64,000 nucleotides of DNA from Pseudoxanthomonas indica. GTDB taxonomy: Bacteria; Pseudomonadota; Gammaproteobacteria; Xanthomonadales; Xanthomonadaceae. Made by a program: the position numbers and the translations under genes. Below are positions 17,658 to 27,153 of the stretch, piece after piece. Where the stretch lies: positions 1,775,001 through 1,839,000 of the forward strand of contig NZ_FUZV01000001.1 of NCBI RefSeq assembly GCF_900167565.1, written 5' to 3'. The notes under the pieces are model-generated. The model worked only from the letters and a program-made list of their open reading frames with translations. It did not search any database and was not told where the DNA came from. Position 1 is the first letter of the stretch. Each line of letters opens with the position of its first letter.

Positions 17658-19550
17658 TCAGGCGAGCGGTTCGTCTGACAGGTAGGTGTAGCCGGTCAGG
17701 CCGGCTTCCAGATCCGCCGACAACGCCTGCGATTCTTCCGCCGACAGCTGTGCCGCGGCCACGCGTTCGCGATAGACCGCGCGCAGATCATCCAGCTTGT
17801 AACCCACGTAATCGAGCATCACATCGGTGGTGTCGCCGCGACGCTGCTGGGTCAGCAGATAGCCGGTGCCGGTATCGGCACTGACTTCCACCGCATCGGT
17901 ATCGCCGAACAAATTGTGGATGTCGCCCAGGATTTCCTGATACGCGCCGACCAGGAAGATGCCCAGCCGGTAGCTTTCGCCCGGCTTGAGGCGATGCAGC
18001 GGCAAGGAGCTGTCCAGGCCTTCGTTTTCGACGTAGGTGTCGATCATGCCGTCGGAATCGCAGGTCATGTCGGCAATCACGCCGCGCCGATCCGGCGCCT
18101 CGTCGAGCCGCTCGATCGGCACGATCGGGAACACTTGGTCGATCGCCCACACGTCCGGAATGGACTCGAACACGCTGAAGTTGACGAAGTATTTGTCCAC
18201 CAGGCGCTCGTTGAGCTCATCCAGCAAGTCGCGATGGCTGCGCTCGTCGCTGCTCAGGCGGCCACGCACGGCATGGGCGATGGCGTAGAACAAATCGTCG
18301 ATGCGCGCGCGATGGACCAGATCGATCTGTCCCAGCGCGTACAGCGACAGGCCTTCGCTGTGGTGGTGCTGGGCTTCGTGGAAGAGTTCCACTGCCGGCC
18401 GTGCATCCAGTTCCGAATGGATTTCGCGCAGGTGGCGGATCACCGCCGGCTCATCGTCATGGCTCGGCGGCACGCGCCCTTCCGGCGCCTGCTCCACTTC
18501 AGACACGTTGACCACCAGCACCGCATGATGCGCGGTCATGGCGCGGCCGCATTCGGTGACGATGCGCGGCGGGGTCAGGCCGTTCTGCTCGCAGGCTTCG
18601 GCCAGCGGCTGCACGATGTTGCTGGCGTACTGCTGGATGCCGTAGTTGATCGAGCAATAGCTGCGCGAACGCGTGCCTTCGTAGTCGATGCCCAGGCCAC
18701 CGCCGACGTCGACGTGGCTGATGGTGGCGCCCAGCTTGGACAGCTCGATGAAATAGCGGGTGGCCTCGCGCATGCCGTTGGCGATGTCGCGCACGTTGGA
18801 AATCTGCGAGCCCATGTGGAAATGCAGCAGACCCAGGCAATCCTGCAGGCCGGCCTCGCGCAGCTGTTTCCACAGATCCAGCACCTGCCGCGGCGACAGC
18901 CCGAACTTGGCCTTGTCACCGCCGCTGTTCTGCCACTTGCCCGCGCCGAGCGTGGCCAGGCGCATGCGCACGCCCAGGCCCGGCTTGACGCCCAACTTGC
19001 GCGCTTCCTCGATCACCAGCGGCAGCTCGGAGGGCTTTTCCACCACGATGAAGGTCTGCAGGCCCAGCTTGCGGCCGATCAGCGCCAGGCGGATGTACTC
19101 GCGATCCTTGTAGCCGTTGCAGACGATCAGCCCGCCCGGACGCGACAGTGCCAACACCGCCATCAGCTCGGGCTTGCTGCCGGCTTCCAGGCCAAAGCCT
19201 TCGCCGGCGTGCGAGGCCAGGGTGCCGGCGACGCCGCGATGCTGGTTGACCTTGATCGGATACACCGCGGTATAGCCGCCGCGGTAGTCCCAGTCTGTCT
19301 GCGCCTGCGCGAACGCGGCCTGCAGCTTGCCCAAGCGATCGCCCAGGATGTCGGGGAAGCGCACGAGCAGCGGCAGCTGGGCGCCATTGGCGCGCGCGGC
19401 CTCCACCACCTCGGGCAGCGGGATCACCGGACCGGCGTCACCCTTGGGCGACACCACGATGCGACCGGCGGCGTCCACGTCGAAATACCCTTCCGCCCAA
19501 TGCGGGATGGAATAGGTCTTGCGGGCGTGGTCGGTGGACCAATGGCTCAT
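17658..19550 (-). CDS. speA: Biosynthetic arginine decarboxylase
   Basis: PLP enzyme that converts arginine to agmatine, the first step of putrescine and spermidine synthesis. The PLP lysine is K100 in the motif YPIKVNQHRG. Other family segments are GFGLEAGSKPEL, LHFHMGSQI, HVDVGGGLGIDYEG, and the catalytic Cys region ADMTCDSDG. At 630 residues it has the normal length for the alanine-racemase-fold enzyme. The ATG at 19550 (MSHWSTDHARKTYSIPHW) is the natural start. It is divergent from speE, so agmatine and spermidine production share an intergenic region. A candidate -10 (TAGAAT, 19584-19589 on the minus strand) precedes it. Confidence 0.96.
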   Translation of the reverse strand: MSHWSTDHARKTYSIPHWAEGYFDVDAAGRIVVSPKGDAGPVIPLPEVVEAARANGAQLPLLVRFPDILGDRLGKLQAAFAQAQTDWDYRGGYTAVYPIKVNQHRGVAGTLASHAGEGFGLEAGSKPELMAVLALSRPGGLIVCNGYKDREYIRLALIGRKLGLQTFIVVEKPSELPLVIEEARKLGVKPGLGVRMRLATLGAGKWQNSGGDKAKFGLSPRQVLDLWKQLREAGLQDCLGLLHFHMGSQISNVRDIANGMREATRYFIELSKLGATISHVDVGGGLGIDYEGTRSRSYCSINYGIQQYASNIVQPLAEACEQNGLTPPRIVTECGRAMTAHHAVLVVNVSEVEQAPEGRVPPSHDDEPAVIRHLREIHSELDARPAVELFHEAQHHHSEGLSLYALGQIDLVHRARIDDLFYAIAHAVRGRLSSDERSHRDLLDELNERLVDKYFVNFSVFESIPDVWAIDQVFPIVPIERLDEAPDRRGVIADMTCDSDGMIDTYVENEGLDSSLPLHRLKPGESYRLGIFLVGAYQEILGDIHNLFGDTDAVEVSADTGTGYLLTQQRRGDTTDVMLDYVGYKLDDLRAVYRERVAAAQLSAEESQALSADLEAGLTGYTYLSDEPLA

Positions 19551-19688
19551 CTCGGCGACTCGGTGCGGCGGCAAAGGGCGTGCATTCTAACCCCCCGGAC
19601 GTGGTGGTCCCATGACCAACGGCGCGGCCTTTGCGGCCGCCGCCGCTGTCAGCTGGCCCGTGCCGCCGGCCTGTCACGGGGCTTCCGG

Positions 19689-19694
19689 TACAAT
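19689..19694 (+). promoter_or_regulatory. Candidate -10 element of speE
   Basis: TACAAT lies 33 bases before the speE start codon. The -35 region is GC-rich and not recognisable. Confidence 0.4.
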
Positions 19695-19727
19695 CTGCGC
19701 CCCCTGCCATACCGCCCAAGCAAGCCC

Positions 19728-20576
19728 ATGACGAACGACAACTGGTACATCGAACACTTCCAGCCCACCGGCTCGGCCATCGGCTACCGCATCACCGGCA
19801 AGCTCGACGAGGTGCAGTCGCCGTTCCAGAAGATCGAGATCTACAACACCACCGACTGGGGCAAGTTGATGATCATCGACGGCGCGGTGATGTTGACCAC
19901 GCGCGACAATTTCTTCTATCACGAGATGATCAGCCATCCGGTGCTGTTCACCCACGCCGCGCCCAAGCGCGTGGTGATCATCGGCGGCGGCGACTGCGGC
20001 ACCCTGCGTGAAGTGCTGAAGCACCCGGGCGTGGAAAGCGCCACCCAATGCGACATCGACGAGCAGGTCACGCGCATGTCGGAGAAGTACTTCCCGGAAC
20101 TGTGCGATTCCAATAGCGACCCGCGCGCCGAACTGCTGTTCGACGACGGCGTGGCCTACATGGCCAACTGCCCGGCCGGCAGCGTGGACGTGGTGATCGT
20201 GGACTCCACCGATCCGGTCGGCCCGGCCGAAGGCCTGTTCAACAAAGCCTTCTACGAGAGCTGCTTCCGCGCGCTCAAGGACGACGGCATCCTGGTGCAG
20301 CAATCCGAGTCGCCGCTGGCGCTGCTGGATCTGATCAAGGAAATGCGCGCCGAGATGGGCAAGGCCGGCTTCACCACCTTCAAGACCCTGCCCTTCCCGC
20401 AGCCCTGCTATCCCACCGGCTGGTGGAGCGTGACCCTGGCGCGCAAATCCGGCGGCTTTGATTTCCGCCAGGACGATGCCGCCAACAAGGGCTTCGAGAC
20501 CTTGTACTACACCGCCCCGCTGCATACCGGCGTGCTGGTGTCGCCGCCGTTCGTGGCCAAGGTGCTGGGCGAGTAA
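19728..20576 (+). CDS. speE: Spermidine synthase
   Basis: Transfers an aminopropyl group from decarboxylated S-adenosylmethionine to putrescine. The 282-residue protein has the N-terminal small beta-domain (IEIYNTTDWGKLMIIDG), the nucleotide loop VVIIGGGDCGTLREVLKH, and the catalytic Asp motif VIVDSTDPVGPA. The late YPTGWWSVTLA stretch is also typical. The ATG at 19728 is the family start. It is divergent from speA, and a strong rho-independent terminator follows 23 bases after the stop codon. Confidence 0.96.
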   Translation: MTNDNWYIEHFQPTGSAIGYRITGKLDEVQSPFQKIEIYNTTDWGKLMIIDGAVMLTTRDNFFYHEMISHPVLFTHAAPKRVVIIGGGDCGTLREVLKHPGVESATQCDIDEQVTRMSEKYFPELCDSNSDPRAELLFDDGVAYMANCPAGSVDVVIVDSTDPVGPAEGLFNKAFYESCFRALKDDGILVQQSESPLALLDLIKEMRAEMGKAGFTTFKTLPFPQPCYPTGWWSVTLARKSGGFDFRQDDAANKGFETLYYTAPLHTGVLVSPPFVAKVLGE

Positions 20577-20598
20577 GCGGCCGGCCACATGCAAGAAG

Positions 20599-20626
20599 AA
20601 GCCCCGCACTGCGGGGCTTTTTTTTT
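20599..20626 (+). terminator. Rho-independent terminator of speE
   Basis: GCCCCGC (20601-20607), an ACT loop and GCGGGGC (20611-20617) are followed by nine T (20618-20626). Confidence 0.92.
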
Positions 20627-20694
20627 CGCTTCATTGCTACGTGGAATGTCCGCCTCGGGTGCCGGTCCGAAAGGGTCTGGCAAGCGCCGGCAGC

Positions 20695-21729
20695 TCATCG
20701 CTCCGCGACAGAGGCGCCAGCAGGGGGCATGGCATGATCCGCGGCGATTTCCTGCTGATTCAAGCGCAGGAAGCGTGCCGCATTGTTGTACAGGATGTCG
20801 CGTTTCTGCGCCGGGTTGAGGTACGGCGCTTCTTCGATGGCGCTGATGGCTTCGCCGATGGCCTCCGGCCAATAGAGTTGATCCGTGCCGAACAGGATGC
20901 GCTGGCTGAAGCCGGCATCCACCATCCGCTTGAGCGCAGCATCGAACTGCGCACGCGGGAAACTCCAGTTGTTGCAGCTCACATCGACGTACAGGTTGGG
21001 ATGGGCGAACATCATCGCGATCATCTCGTCGACCAGCGGCGAGCCGTAGTGCATCACGTAGATTCGCAGCTTCGGGTGTTTGCGAAGCACCTCTTCCAGC
21101 AGGAAGGGCGAACCCATGCTGGCGCGGTAGCTTTCGTGACCAGGAAACCGCGACGTCGCCGGCGGACCTTCGCCCAGATGGATGCCGACCGGCACATCCA
21201 GCTCCTCGGCAAGGGCAAAGTAGGGTTCGTATCTCGGATCGTCGGGACGCAGGCCGCGGTATTGGATGTATGCCTCGCCCAGCACAGCCAGTTGCCCGGC
21301 GGCATGCAGTCGACGCAGTTCATCAATGCCGGGATCCTTGCGCTTGCCAAAGCCCACGCCCGGCAAAATCAAGTCCGGCGCGGCGCGGCGCCACTCGGCT
21401 ACCCGCTCGGGTGCGCCCTCGGTCATGGCGCGGCGCACGCCGTGCTTGCGCAGGGTGGCGAGGGTCTCGTCGCGGAGGGCGGCGTCGCTGGCAGGAGCGC
21501 GCATGGGGTGGGTGCAGGCGGCGAGCCGGGACAGGTCGAACGCCTCGCGCGGATCGATGGGCGGATTGGACACGCCCTCATCCCCCGGACAGGCCGCGGT
21601 ACCCGGCGGAACATCCAGTGCGAAAGCATGGATATGCATGTCGATGACGGGCCCGCCATGCGGAAATTCGACTGCGCCTACCGAAAGCACGGAACCGGAC
21701 AACAGCAGCAGGATCAGCATGCGACGCAT
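20695..21729 (-). CDS. Secreted metal-dependent amidohydrolase (amidohydrolase-2 type)
   Basis: Probable periplasmic TIM-barrel hydrolase or decarboxylase of 344 residues. It has a signal peptide (MLILLLLSGSVLSVGA), the HxH metal motif DMHIHAF, later barrel-strand ligands GIHLGEG and VMHYGSP, and a late acidic residue in ILFGTDQLYWPEA. The FGTD element is typical of the PF04909 group. No neighbour suggests the substrate: speE lies downstream on the other strand and an unknown secreted protein upstream. The ATG at 21729 or the one three codons later could start it. Confidence 0.8.
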   Translation of the reverse strand: MRRMLILLLLSGSVLSVGAVEFPHGGPVIDMHIHAFALDVPPGTAACPGDEGVSNPPIDPREAFDLSRLAACTHPMRAPASDAALRDETLATLRKHGVRRAMTEGAPERVAEWRRAAPDLILPGVGFGKRKDPGIDELRRLHAAGQLAVLGEAYIQYRGLRPDDPRYEPYFALAEELDVPVGIHLGEGPPATSRFPGHESYRASMGSPFLLEEVLRKHPKLRIYVMHYGSPLVDEMIAMMFAHPNLYVDVSCNNWSFPRAQFDAALKRMVDAGFSQRILFGTDQLYWPEAIGEAISAIEEAPYLNPAQKRDILYNNAARFLRLNQQEIAADHAMPPAGASVAER

Positions 21730-21825
21730 GGGACACCCTCCCTGGTTGTGGTGGTGGATCGTCGTCTACCCCAACGCCGAACAGCGTTCGGCTCGGACAG
21801 CGCAGGCACGGCATCGCAGGCGCCG

Positions 21826-21852
21826 GAAAGAAAAAGCCCCGCGATGCGGGGC
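21826..21852 (-). terminator. Rho-independent terminator of the 21901-22392 gene
   Basis: On the minus strand GCCCCGC (21846-21852), an ATC loop and GCGGGGC (21836-21842) run into TTTTTC (A-run 21831-21835 on the plus strand), about 50 bases past the stop codon. Confidence 0.85.
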
Positions 21853-21900
21853 TCACTCTGCAGGCCAGTGCCGGCACTGCTGCCTAGGCAGGCGCGGGCG

Positions 21901-22392
21901 TCAGTCGCCCAGCGCGGCGCCGTCCTTGGGCGATTTCAACCAGCCGCCGACGTCCTCGCCCAGCTTTTCCACGGTGCGGCCGAGCACGGAACAGGCGCCC
22001 TTGAAGCCGGCGAAGGCGCCGCCCATCGAGTTGCGCCGGGCCTTGAAGCCGGCGACCCTGGCGCCGTCCTGCCACAGGCTGCCCTTGATCTTGGTGTAGG
22101 TCTGGCGACCCATGAAGGCGTTGCCCATGTTCACCGAGTCGACGATTTCCAGCTGCAACACCCGACCGCTGGCGGTGTCGGGCACGCCATCAACCAGCAC
22201 CACCGACCCGTCGTGGCGCTTGATCGAATCAGCGAGCTTGTTGCCCAACGAACACTCCGCCTTGATCGCGTCGGAGATTTCGTTGTCTTCGGTATACGGC
22301 ACGTTGGATGCCAGTTTGATGTCCTGCGCGAACGCGGGCGTGGTGATGAGTGCGGCCAGCGACAGGCAAGCCAGCAAAGCGGGTTTACGCAT
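21901..22392 (-). CDS. Secreted protein of unknown function (163 aa)
   Basis: The N-terminus is a standard signal peptide (ALLACLSLAALITTPAFAQ). The mature part has two Cys (AECSLGN and KGACSVLGR) that could form a disulfide, a beta-rich middle (SVVLVDGVPD, RVLQLEIVDSVN) and a Gly-rich end. It resembles small periplasmic or outer-membrane proteins conserved in xanthomonads, but I do not recognise a named family. It is transcribed alone, with its own terminator at 21826-21852. Confidence 0.78.
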   Translation of the reverse strand: MRKPALLACLSLAALITTPAFAQDIKLASNVPYTEDNEISDAIKAECSLGNKLADSIKRHDGSVVLVDGVPDTASGRVLQLEIVDSVNMGNAFMGRQTYTKIKGSLWQDGARVAGFKARRNSMGGAFAGFKGACSVLGRTVEKLGEDVGGWLKSPKDGAALGD

Positions 22393-22532
22393 GGGAACTC
22401 CGGTTGGGACGTGACGACTTACGCGGTGAACGGGACGATGCGGCCAATTCGTTGGTTATCGGCACGAACCCGCCGCACTTGAGCCGATGCTGCCCTGGCC
22501 GGCATTCCCCACTCGGTAGTCGCCACCCGCAA

Positions 22533-22934
<402 letters not shown>

Positions 22935-22988
22935 TCAATGGCCGGCAACCGGGGTCGGCGTAATCTGACCCTGCAACGCGGCAATCAC

Positions 22989-23009
22989 CGATGGTGGCCC
23001 CCACCATCG
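22989..23009. promoter_or_regulatory. Perfect dyad between glnK and ubiK
   Basis: Arms CGATGGTGG (22989-22997) and CCACCATCG (23001-23009) flank CCC. It sits in the divergent intergenic region, 118 bases from the glnK start and 39 bases from the ubiK start. It does not match the NtrC consensus well and no sigma54 -24/-12 element was found. Confidence 0.5.
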
Positions 23010-23047
23010 CCAGGCAAAGTGCCGGTGACCGCAGAAGGAAGTTCGCC

Positions 23048-23311
23048 ATGATTGACCTTAATCACATTGATGATCTCGCCCGCCGTCTGAGCGACCTGAT
23101 CCCGCCCGGCCTGCGCGAGTCGCGCGAGGAATTGCAGCAGGCCTTCAAGGGCGCCCTGCAAAGCGGGCTGTCGCGGCTGGATCTGGTGACCCGCGAGGAA
23201 TACGAAGTCCAGCGCGCGGTGCTGCTCAAGACCCGCGAGAAACTCGACGCGCTGGAACGCACGGTGCGCGAGCTCGAAGCCGCGCAGAACACGCCGCCCG
23301 CTTCCGCGTAA
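23048..23311 (+). CDS. ubiK: Ubiquinone biosynthesis accessory factor UbiK (BMFP protein)
   Basis: A small 87-residue protein of the YqiC/BMFP family. It trimerises through a C-terminal coiled coil and helps the Ubi metabolon in aerobic ubiquinone synthesis, working with UbiJ. The sequence begins with the amphipathic stretch MIDLNHIDDLARRLSDLIPPGL and ends in a coiled coil with LVTREEYEVQRAVLLKTREK. The ATG at 23048 is preceded by AAGGAAG. It lies eight bases before comM, so the two are cotranscribed. Confidence 0.9.
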   Translation: MIDLNHIDDLARRLSDLIPPGLRESREELQQAFKGALQSGLSRLDLVTREEYEVQRAVLLKTREKLDALERTVRELEAAQNTPPASA

Positions 23312-23319
23312 TCCTTTCC

Positions 23320-24822
23320 ATGAGTCTGGCGCTGGTGCACAGCCGTGCACGGGCGGGTGTGCGTGCGCCTCCGGTGCGGGTGGAAGTGCACCTGGGCGGT
23401 GGTCTGCCGCGCACCCACATCGTCGGCCTGCCCGAAGCGGCGGTGCGCGAGTCGCTGGACCGCGTGCGCGCGGCCATCCTCTGCGCGCAACTGGAGTTTC
23501 CGGCTCGGCGCATCACCATCAACCTGGCCCCGGCCGATCTTCCCAAGCACGGGGGCCGCTTCGACCTGCCCATCGCGCTGGGCATCCTGGCCGCCAGCGA
23601 ACAGATACCGCGCGACGCATTGTCCGGTGTGGAATTCCTCGGCGAGCTCGGGCTGACCGGTGAGTTGCGGCCGGTGGAAGGGGTGTTGCCGGCGGCGGTA
23701 GCCTGCGGGCGCGATGGGCATCGCCTGATCGTGGCGGCGGGCAACGGCGCCGAAGCAGCATTGGCGCGCGGGGTGCCGGCCTTCACCGCGCGCACCTTGC
23801 TGGAGGTGTGCGCGCACCTTCGCGGCGCGCGCGCACTGCCGCCGGCCGAAGGGCCTGCCTTGGGCTGCGACGCTTTTCCGGATCTGGCCGATGTCCGCGG
23901 GCAGGCACAGGCGCGTCGCGCCCTGGAAGTGGCTGCGGCCGGCAACCATCATCTGCTGCTGATCGGCACGCCGGGATGCGGCAAGACCTTGCTGGCCACG
24001 CGCCTGCCCGGCCTGTTGCCCGAGGCCAGCGAGGAAGAAGCGCTGGAAAGCGCGGCCATTGCCTCGATCAGCGGGCGCGGCCTGGATCCGTCGCGGTGGC
24101 GACAGCGCCCCTTTCGCAGCCCGCACCACACGGCGAGCGCGGTCGCCCTGGTTGGCGGCGGTGCGGATCCGCGACCCGGCGAGATTTCGCTGGCCCACCA
24201 CGGGGTGCTGTTTCTTGACGAATTGCCCGAGTGGGAACGACGCGCGCTGGAAGTGCTGCGCGAACCGTTGGAGTCCGGCGTGGTCAACGTCTCACGCGCG
24301 GCGCGCAGCGCCGAGTTCCCGGCGCGCTTCCAGCTGGTGGCGGCGATGAACCCCTGCCCGTGCGGCTGGGCCGGCGATGCCAGCGGTCGTTGTCGCTGCA
24401 CGCCGGAAGCGGTGCTGCGCTATCGCGCGCGCATTTCCGGGCCGCTGTTGGATCGCATCGATCTGCATGTGGAAGTACCCCGGCTGCCGCCACAGGATCT
24501 GCGCCCGGGTGCGCCGCCCGGCGAAAGCAGCGCGCAGGTGCGCGAACGCGTGCAGGCGGCGCGCGAACGCCAGCTGCAGCGCCACGGCAGACTCAATGCG
24601 CAGTTGCGCCAGTCGGACATGCTGGCCTGCTGCCGGCTGCAGACCCGCGATCAGCTGCTGCTCGAACGCGCCATTGATCGTCTGCAACTGTCGGCCCGTT
24701 CCATGCAGCGCATCCTGCGGGTGGCGCGCACCATTGCCGATCTGGCCGAGGCCGATGACATCGGCAGTGCCCACCTCACCGAAGCGCTGGGCTATCGGCG
24801 GCTGGATCGCGCCGGCCACTGA
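23320..24822 (+). CDS. comM: YifB/ComM-family Mg-chelatase-like AAA+ ATPase
   Basis: Hexameric helicase-like ATPase that promotes branch migration during natural transformation in competent gammaproteobacteria. The N-terminal Lon-like domain (about 1-170, with GLPEAAVRESLDRVR) is followed by the AAA+ Mg-chelatase domain: Walker A GTPGCGKT (216-223), Walker B VLFLDELPEW, and the Cys-rich CPCGW...CRC region, then a C-terminal helical domain (SARSMQRILRVARTIADL). At 500 residues it is full length. It is cotranscribed with ubiK and convergent with the POT transporter gene. Confidence 0.94.
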   Translation: MSLALVHSRARAGVRAPPVRVEVHLGGGLPRTHIVGLPEAAVRESLDRVRAAILCAQLEFPARRITINLAPADLPKHGGRFDLPIALGILAASEQIPRDALSGVEFLGELGLTGELRPVEGVLPAAVACGRDGHRLIVAAGNGAEAALARGVPAFTARTLLEVCAHLRGARALPPAEGPALGCDAFPDLADVRGQAQARRALEVAAAGNHHLLLIGTPGCGKTLLATRLPGLLPEASEEEALESAAIASISGRGLDPSRWRQRPFRSPHHTASAVALVGGGADPRPGEISLAHHGVLFLDELPEWERRALEVLREPLESGVVNVSRAARSAEFPARFQLVAAMNPCPCGWAGDASGRCRCTPEAVLRYRARISGPLLDRIDLHVEVPRLPPQDLRPGAPPGESSAQVRERVQAARERQLQRHGRLNAQLRQSDMLACCRLQTRDQLLLERAIDRLQLSARSMQRILRVARTIADLAEADDIGSAHLTEALGYRRLDRAGH

Positions 24823-24841
24823 TGGTGCGGGGCGCGAACCA

Positions 24842-26146
24842 CTAGGGCGTAGCGGAAGATCCGGCGCGCTGCGCTTCGATGCGCGCGGCCAGGGGTTCCA
24901 GCAGGAACAACAGCAACGCGGCAATCGAAGCCAGGCCGGCCAGGCACAGGAAAAAGCTGGCGTGGCTCAGGCTGCTCCACAAGGTGCCGGTCGCGCCCGC
25001 GGCCAGGCTGCCGCTGAAGATCGCCAGGAACCAGGCCGCCACCGTGGTGGCGGCGTGGCCGGGCGGCGCCAGTCGGGCGAACAGGCCCAGGCCGGTGGGC
25101 AGGATGTACAGCTCGCCCAGGGTGAACAAGCCGAAGAACAGCACCAGCCACAGCCAGTGGACATCCGCCGCGCCAGCCAGCGAAGTGAGCCCTGCCAACA
25201 TCAGGTAAGCCAGTGCGATGACCAAGGCGCCAATCGACATCTTGCGCATCGATGCCGGTTCCCTGCCGTTGCGCGAACGCGCGCGCCACACCGCCAGCAG
25301 GAACGGTGTCAGCAGGAACACGAAGAACGGATTGAGTGACTGGAACCATGTCATCGGGATGACCATGCCGCCGGCCGCGCGATCCACGCCGCTGTCGATC
25401 CACAGCGCCACGGTATTGCCGAGTTGTTCGTAGGCGGCGCGGAATACGGTCACCGCCAGGCCCACCGCCAGCAGCAGTAACAGCGTGGGCTTGTAGTCAC
25501 GCAACGAAGCGCGCTTGACCGGATCGATGCGTACCACCGGCTCGGAAGCCGGCAGATAGCGCCCACCCCAGACGTAGATCACCAGGCCCAGCAACATGCC
25601 GATGCCGGCGGCGGCAAAGCCATAGTGCCAGCCATACAGTTCGCCCAGCGTGCCGCACACCAGCGGGGCCAGCAGACCACCCAGGTTGATGCCGACGTAA
25701 TAGATGTTGAAGGCGCGACCGCTGCGTGGATCGTCCTTTTTGTAGAGGTCACCAATCTGGCTGGGCAGGCTGGGGGTGAACAGGCCATTGCCCAGCGCGA
25801 TCGTGCCCAGGGCGATGTAGAGCCAGGCCTCGAAGGCCATCATGCCGTGGCCGGCGGCCATGATGCAGCCGCCCAGGATCACCGCCTTGCGCTTGCCCAG
25901 CCAGCGATCGGCCACCACGCCGCCGAGAATCGGGGTGAAGTAGGCCATCGCCACGTAGGTGCCGAATACCAGCGAGGCATGCTGCTGGCCCAGCAGCAGA
26001 TGCTTGGTCATGTAATAGACCAACAGCGTGCGCATGCCGTAGTAGGAGAAGATCTCCCACATCTGGGTCAGGAACAGGACGGTCAGTCCGCGTGGCTGGC
26101 CGAACCAGGTCGGCTCGGTCGGATCAATGCGGACGGATTCGGTCAT
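24842..26146 (-). CDS. POT/PTR-family peptide transporter with altered ExxER motif
   Basis: Inner-membrane MFS-type proton-coupled di/tripeptide symporter (434 residues, about 12-14 helices). The PTR signatures are recognisable: FSYYGMRTLLVYYM, FNIYYVGINLGGL and the later YEQLGN. The helix-1 motif that is normally E-x-x-E-R is Q28-M-W-E31-I32 here, so two residues important for proton coupling in studied POTs differ. It is the last gene of the locus receptor - serine hydrolase - dipeptide epimerase - transporter and starts eight bases after the epimerase gene. Likely cargo is therefore dipeptides freed or epimerised by its neighbours. Family assignment is firm; substrate and energy coupling are inferred. 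Confidence 0.88.
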   Translation of the reverse strand: MTESVRIDPTEPTWFGQPRGLTVLFLTQMWEIFSYYGMRTLLVYYMTKHLLLGQQHASLVFGTYVAMAYFTPILGGVVADRWLGKRKAVILGGCIMAAGHGMMAFEAWLYIALGTIALGNGLFTPSLPSQIGDLYKKDDPRSGRAFNIYYVGINLGGLLAPLVCGTLGELYGWHYGFAAAGIGMLLGLVIYVWGGRYLPASEPVVRIDPVKRASLRDYKPTLLLLLAVGLAVTVFRAAYEQLGNTVALWIDSGVDRAAGGMVIPMTWFQSLNPFFVFLLTPFLLAVWRARSRNGREPASMRKMSIGALVIALAYLMLAGLTSLAGAADVHWLWLVLFFGLFTLGELYILPTGLGLFARLAPPGHAATTVAAWFLAIFSGSLAAGATGTLWSSLSHASFFLCLAGLASIAALLLFLLEPLAARIEAQRAGSSATP

Positions 26147-26154
26147 ACCTTGGC

Positions 26155-27153
26155 TCAGCCCCAGACGTCAGAAGAACACCAGACCTCGCCGTGCTCGTAA
26201 CGCGTGCGCGGCTCGGGTTCGTTGGACAGCGGAATCGCGCCATCCAGATCGACAAAATCGCACAGCTGGCCGACCAGCATGCCCGGCGCCATCGCCAGGC
26301 TGGTGCCGCACATGTTGCCGACCATCACCCCCAGGCCCAGCTTGCGGGCCTCGCGCGCGATGGCGAAACCTTCGGTCAGGCCACCGCACTTGTCCAGCTT
26401 GATGTTGACCACGTTGAAGCGCCCGACCAGGCCGGCCACGTCGCGCAGCGACTGCACGCTTTCATCGGCGGCGATCGGAATCGGCGAGACAAAGCCTTCG
26501 AGATCTTCCTCGCGACCGCGCGCCAGCGGCTGCTCCAGCAGCGAGACGCGCGCCGCCGCCAGGCCCTGCACCAGCGCCGGCAGATCCTCCTTGCGGAAAC
26601 CCTGGTTGGCGTCCACGCCAATCCACACATCCGGGCGCGCCGCGCGCACGGCGTTCACCCGCGCCAGATCCAGTTCCAGTTCGCCGGTCAGCTTGAGTTT
26701 GAGCGCGCGCGCCTGCTCGTAGTAGCCGCTGGCGGTGGCGGCTTTGGCCATCCGTTCCGGCTCGTCCGCGCCCAGGGTGAAGGTGGTCACCAGCGGCGCC
26801 GCCGGCGCGAGCCCGGCCAGTTCGTGCACCGGTCGGCCGGCCAGCTTGGCTTCCAGATCCCACAGCGCGCAGTCGACCGCGTTGCGCGCGCCGCCCGGCG
26901 GCATCAGTTCCTGCAGGCCGATCAGATCCAGCCCACCCTCCAGCACCGAACGCTTCGCTTCCACGGCTTCCAGCAACGTCTGCGCGGTGTCGCCCAGATA
27001 GTAGACGCCGGCCGCTTCGCCGCGGCCCACGTGACCATCCTGCTCCAGGCTGACCCGGATGACGTCCTGCTTGGCAAAGGTGTAGCCGGAAATGCGGAAC
27101 GGCGTGGTGAAACGGAGTTCGCAGATTTCCACCTGCAAGGTGCGGGACGACAT
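26155..27153 (-). CDS. Dipeptide epimerase (L-Ala-D/L-Glu epimerase-like, enolase superfamily)
   Basis: Cytoplasmic metal-dependent epimerase of 332 residues. The catalytic KxK is in ALKLKLTGE, metal ligands are in GVDANQGF, LEQPL and IAADES, and the second catalytic Lys is in NIKLDKCGG. A DLDG element near the C-terminus matches the DxD that holds the dipeptide amino group in L-Ala-D/L-Glu epimerases. That chemistry lets peptidoglycan-derived L-Ala-D-Glu be converted to the LL form and hydrolysed. The ATG at 27153 overlaps the serine hydrolase stop (TGATG), so translation is coupled. Dipeptide specificity beyond Ala-Glu cannot be excluded, since this family is diverse. Confidence 0.88.
   Translation of the reverse strand: MSSRTLQVEICELRFTTPFRISGYTFAKQDVIRVSLEQDGHVGRGEAAGVYYLGDTAQTLLEAVEAKRSVLEGGLDLIGLQELMPPGGARNAVDCALWDLEAKLAGRPVHELAGLAPAAPLVTTFTLGADEPERMAKAATASGYYEQARALKLKLTGELELDLARVNAVRAARPDVWIGVDANQGFRKEDLPALVQGLAAARVSLLEQPLARGREEDLEGFVSPIPIAADESVQSLRDVAGLVGRFNVVNIKLDKCGGLTEGFAIAREARKLGLGVMVGNMCGTSLAMAPGMLVGQLCDFVDLDGAIPLSNEPEPRTRYEHGEVWCSSDVWG

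Noticed and set aside
17916..19727. Long in-frame extension upstream of speE, antisense to speA
   Set aside because: Spermidine synthase homology begins exactly at the ATG 19728 and speA is certain on the other strand.
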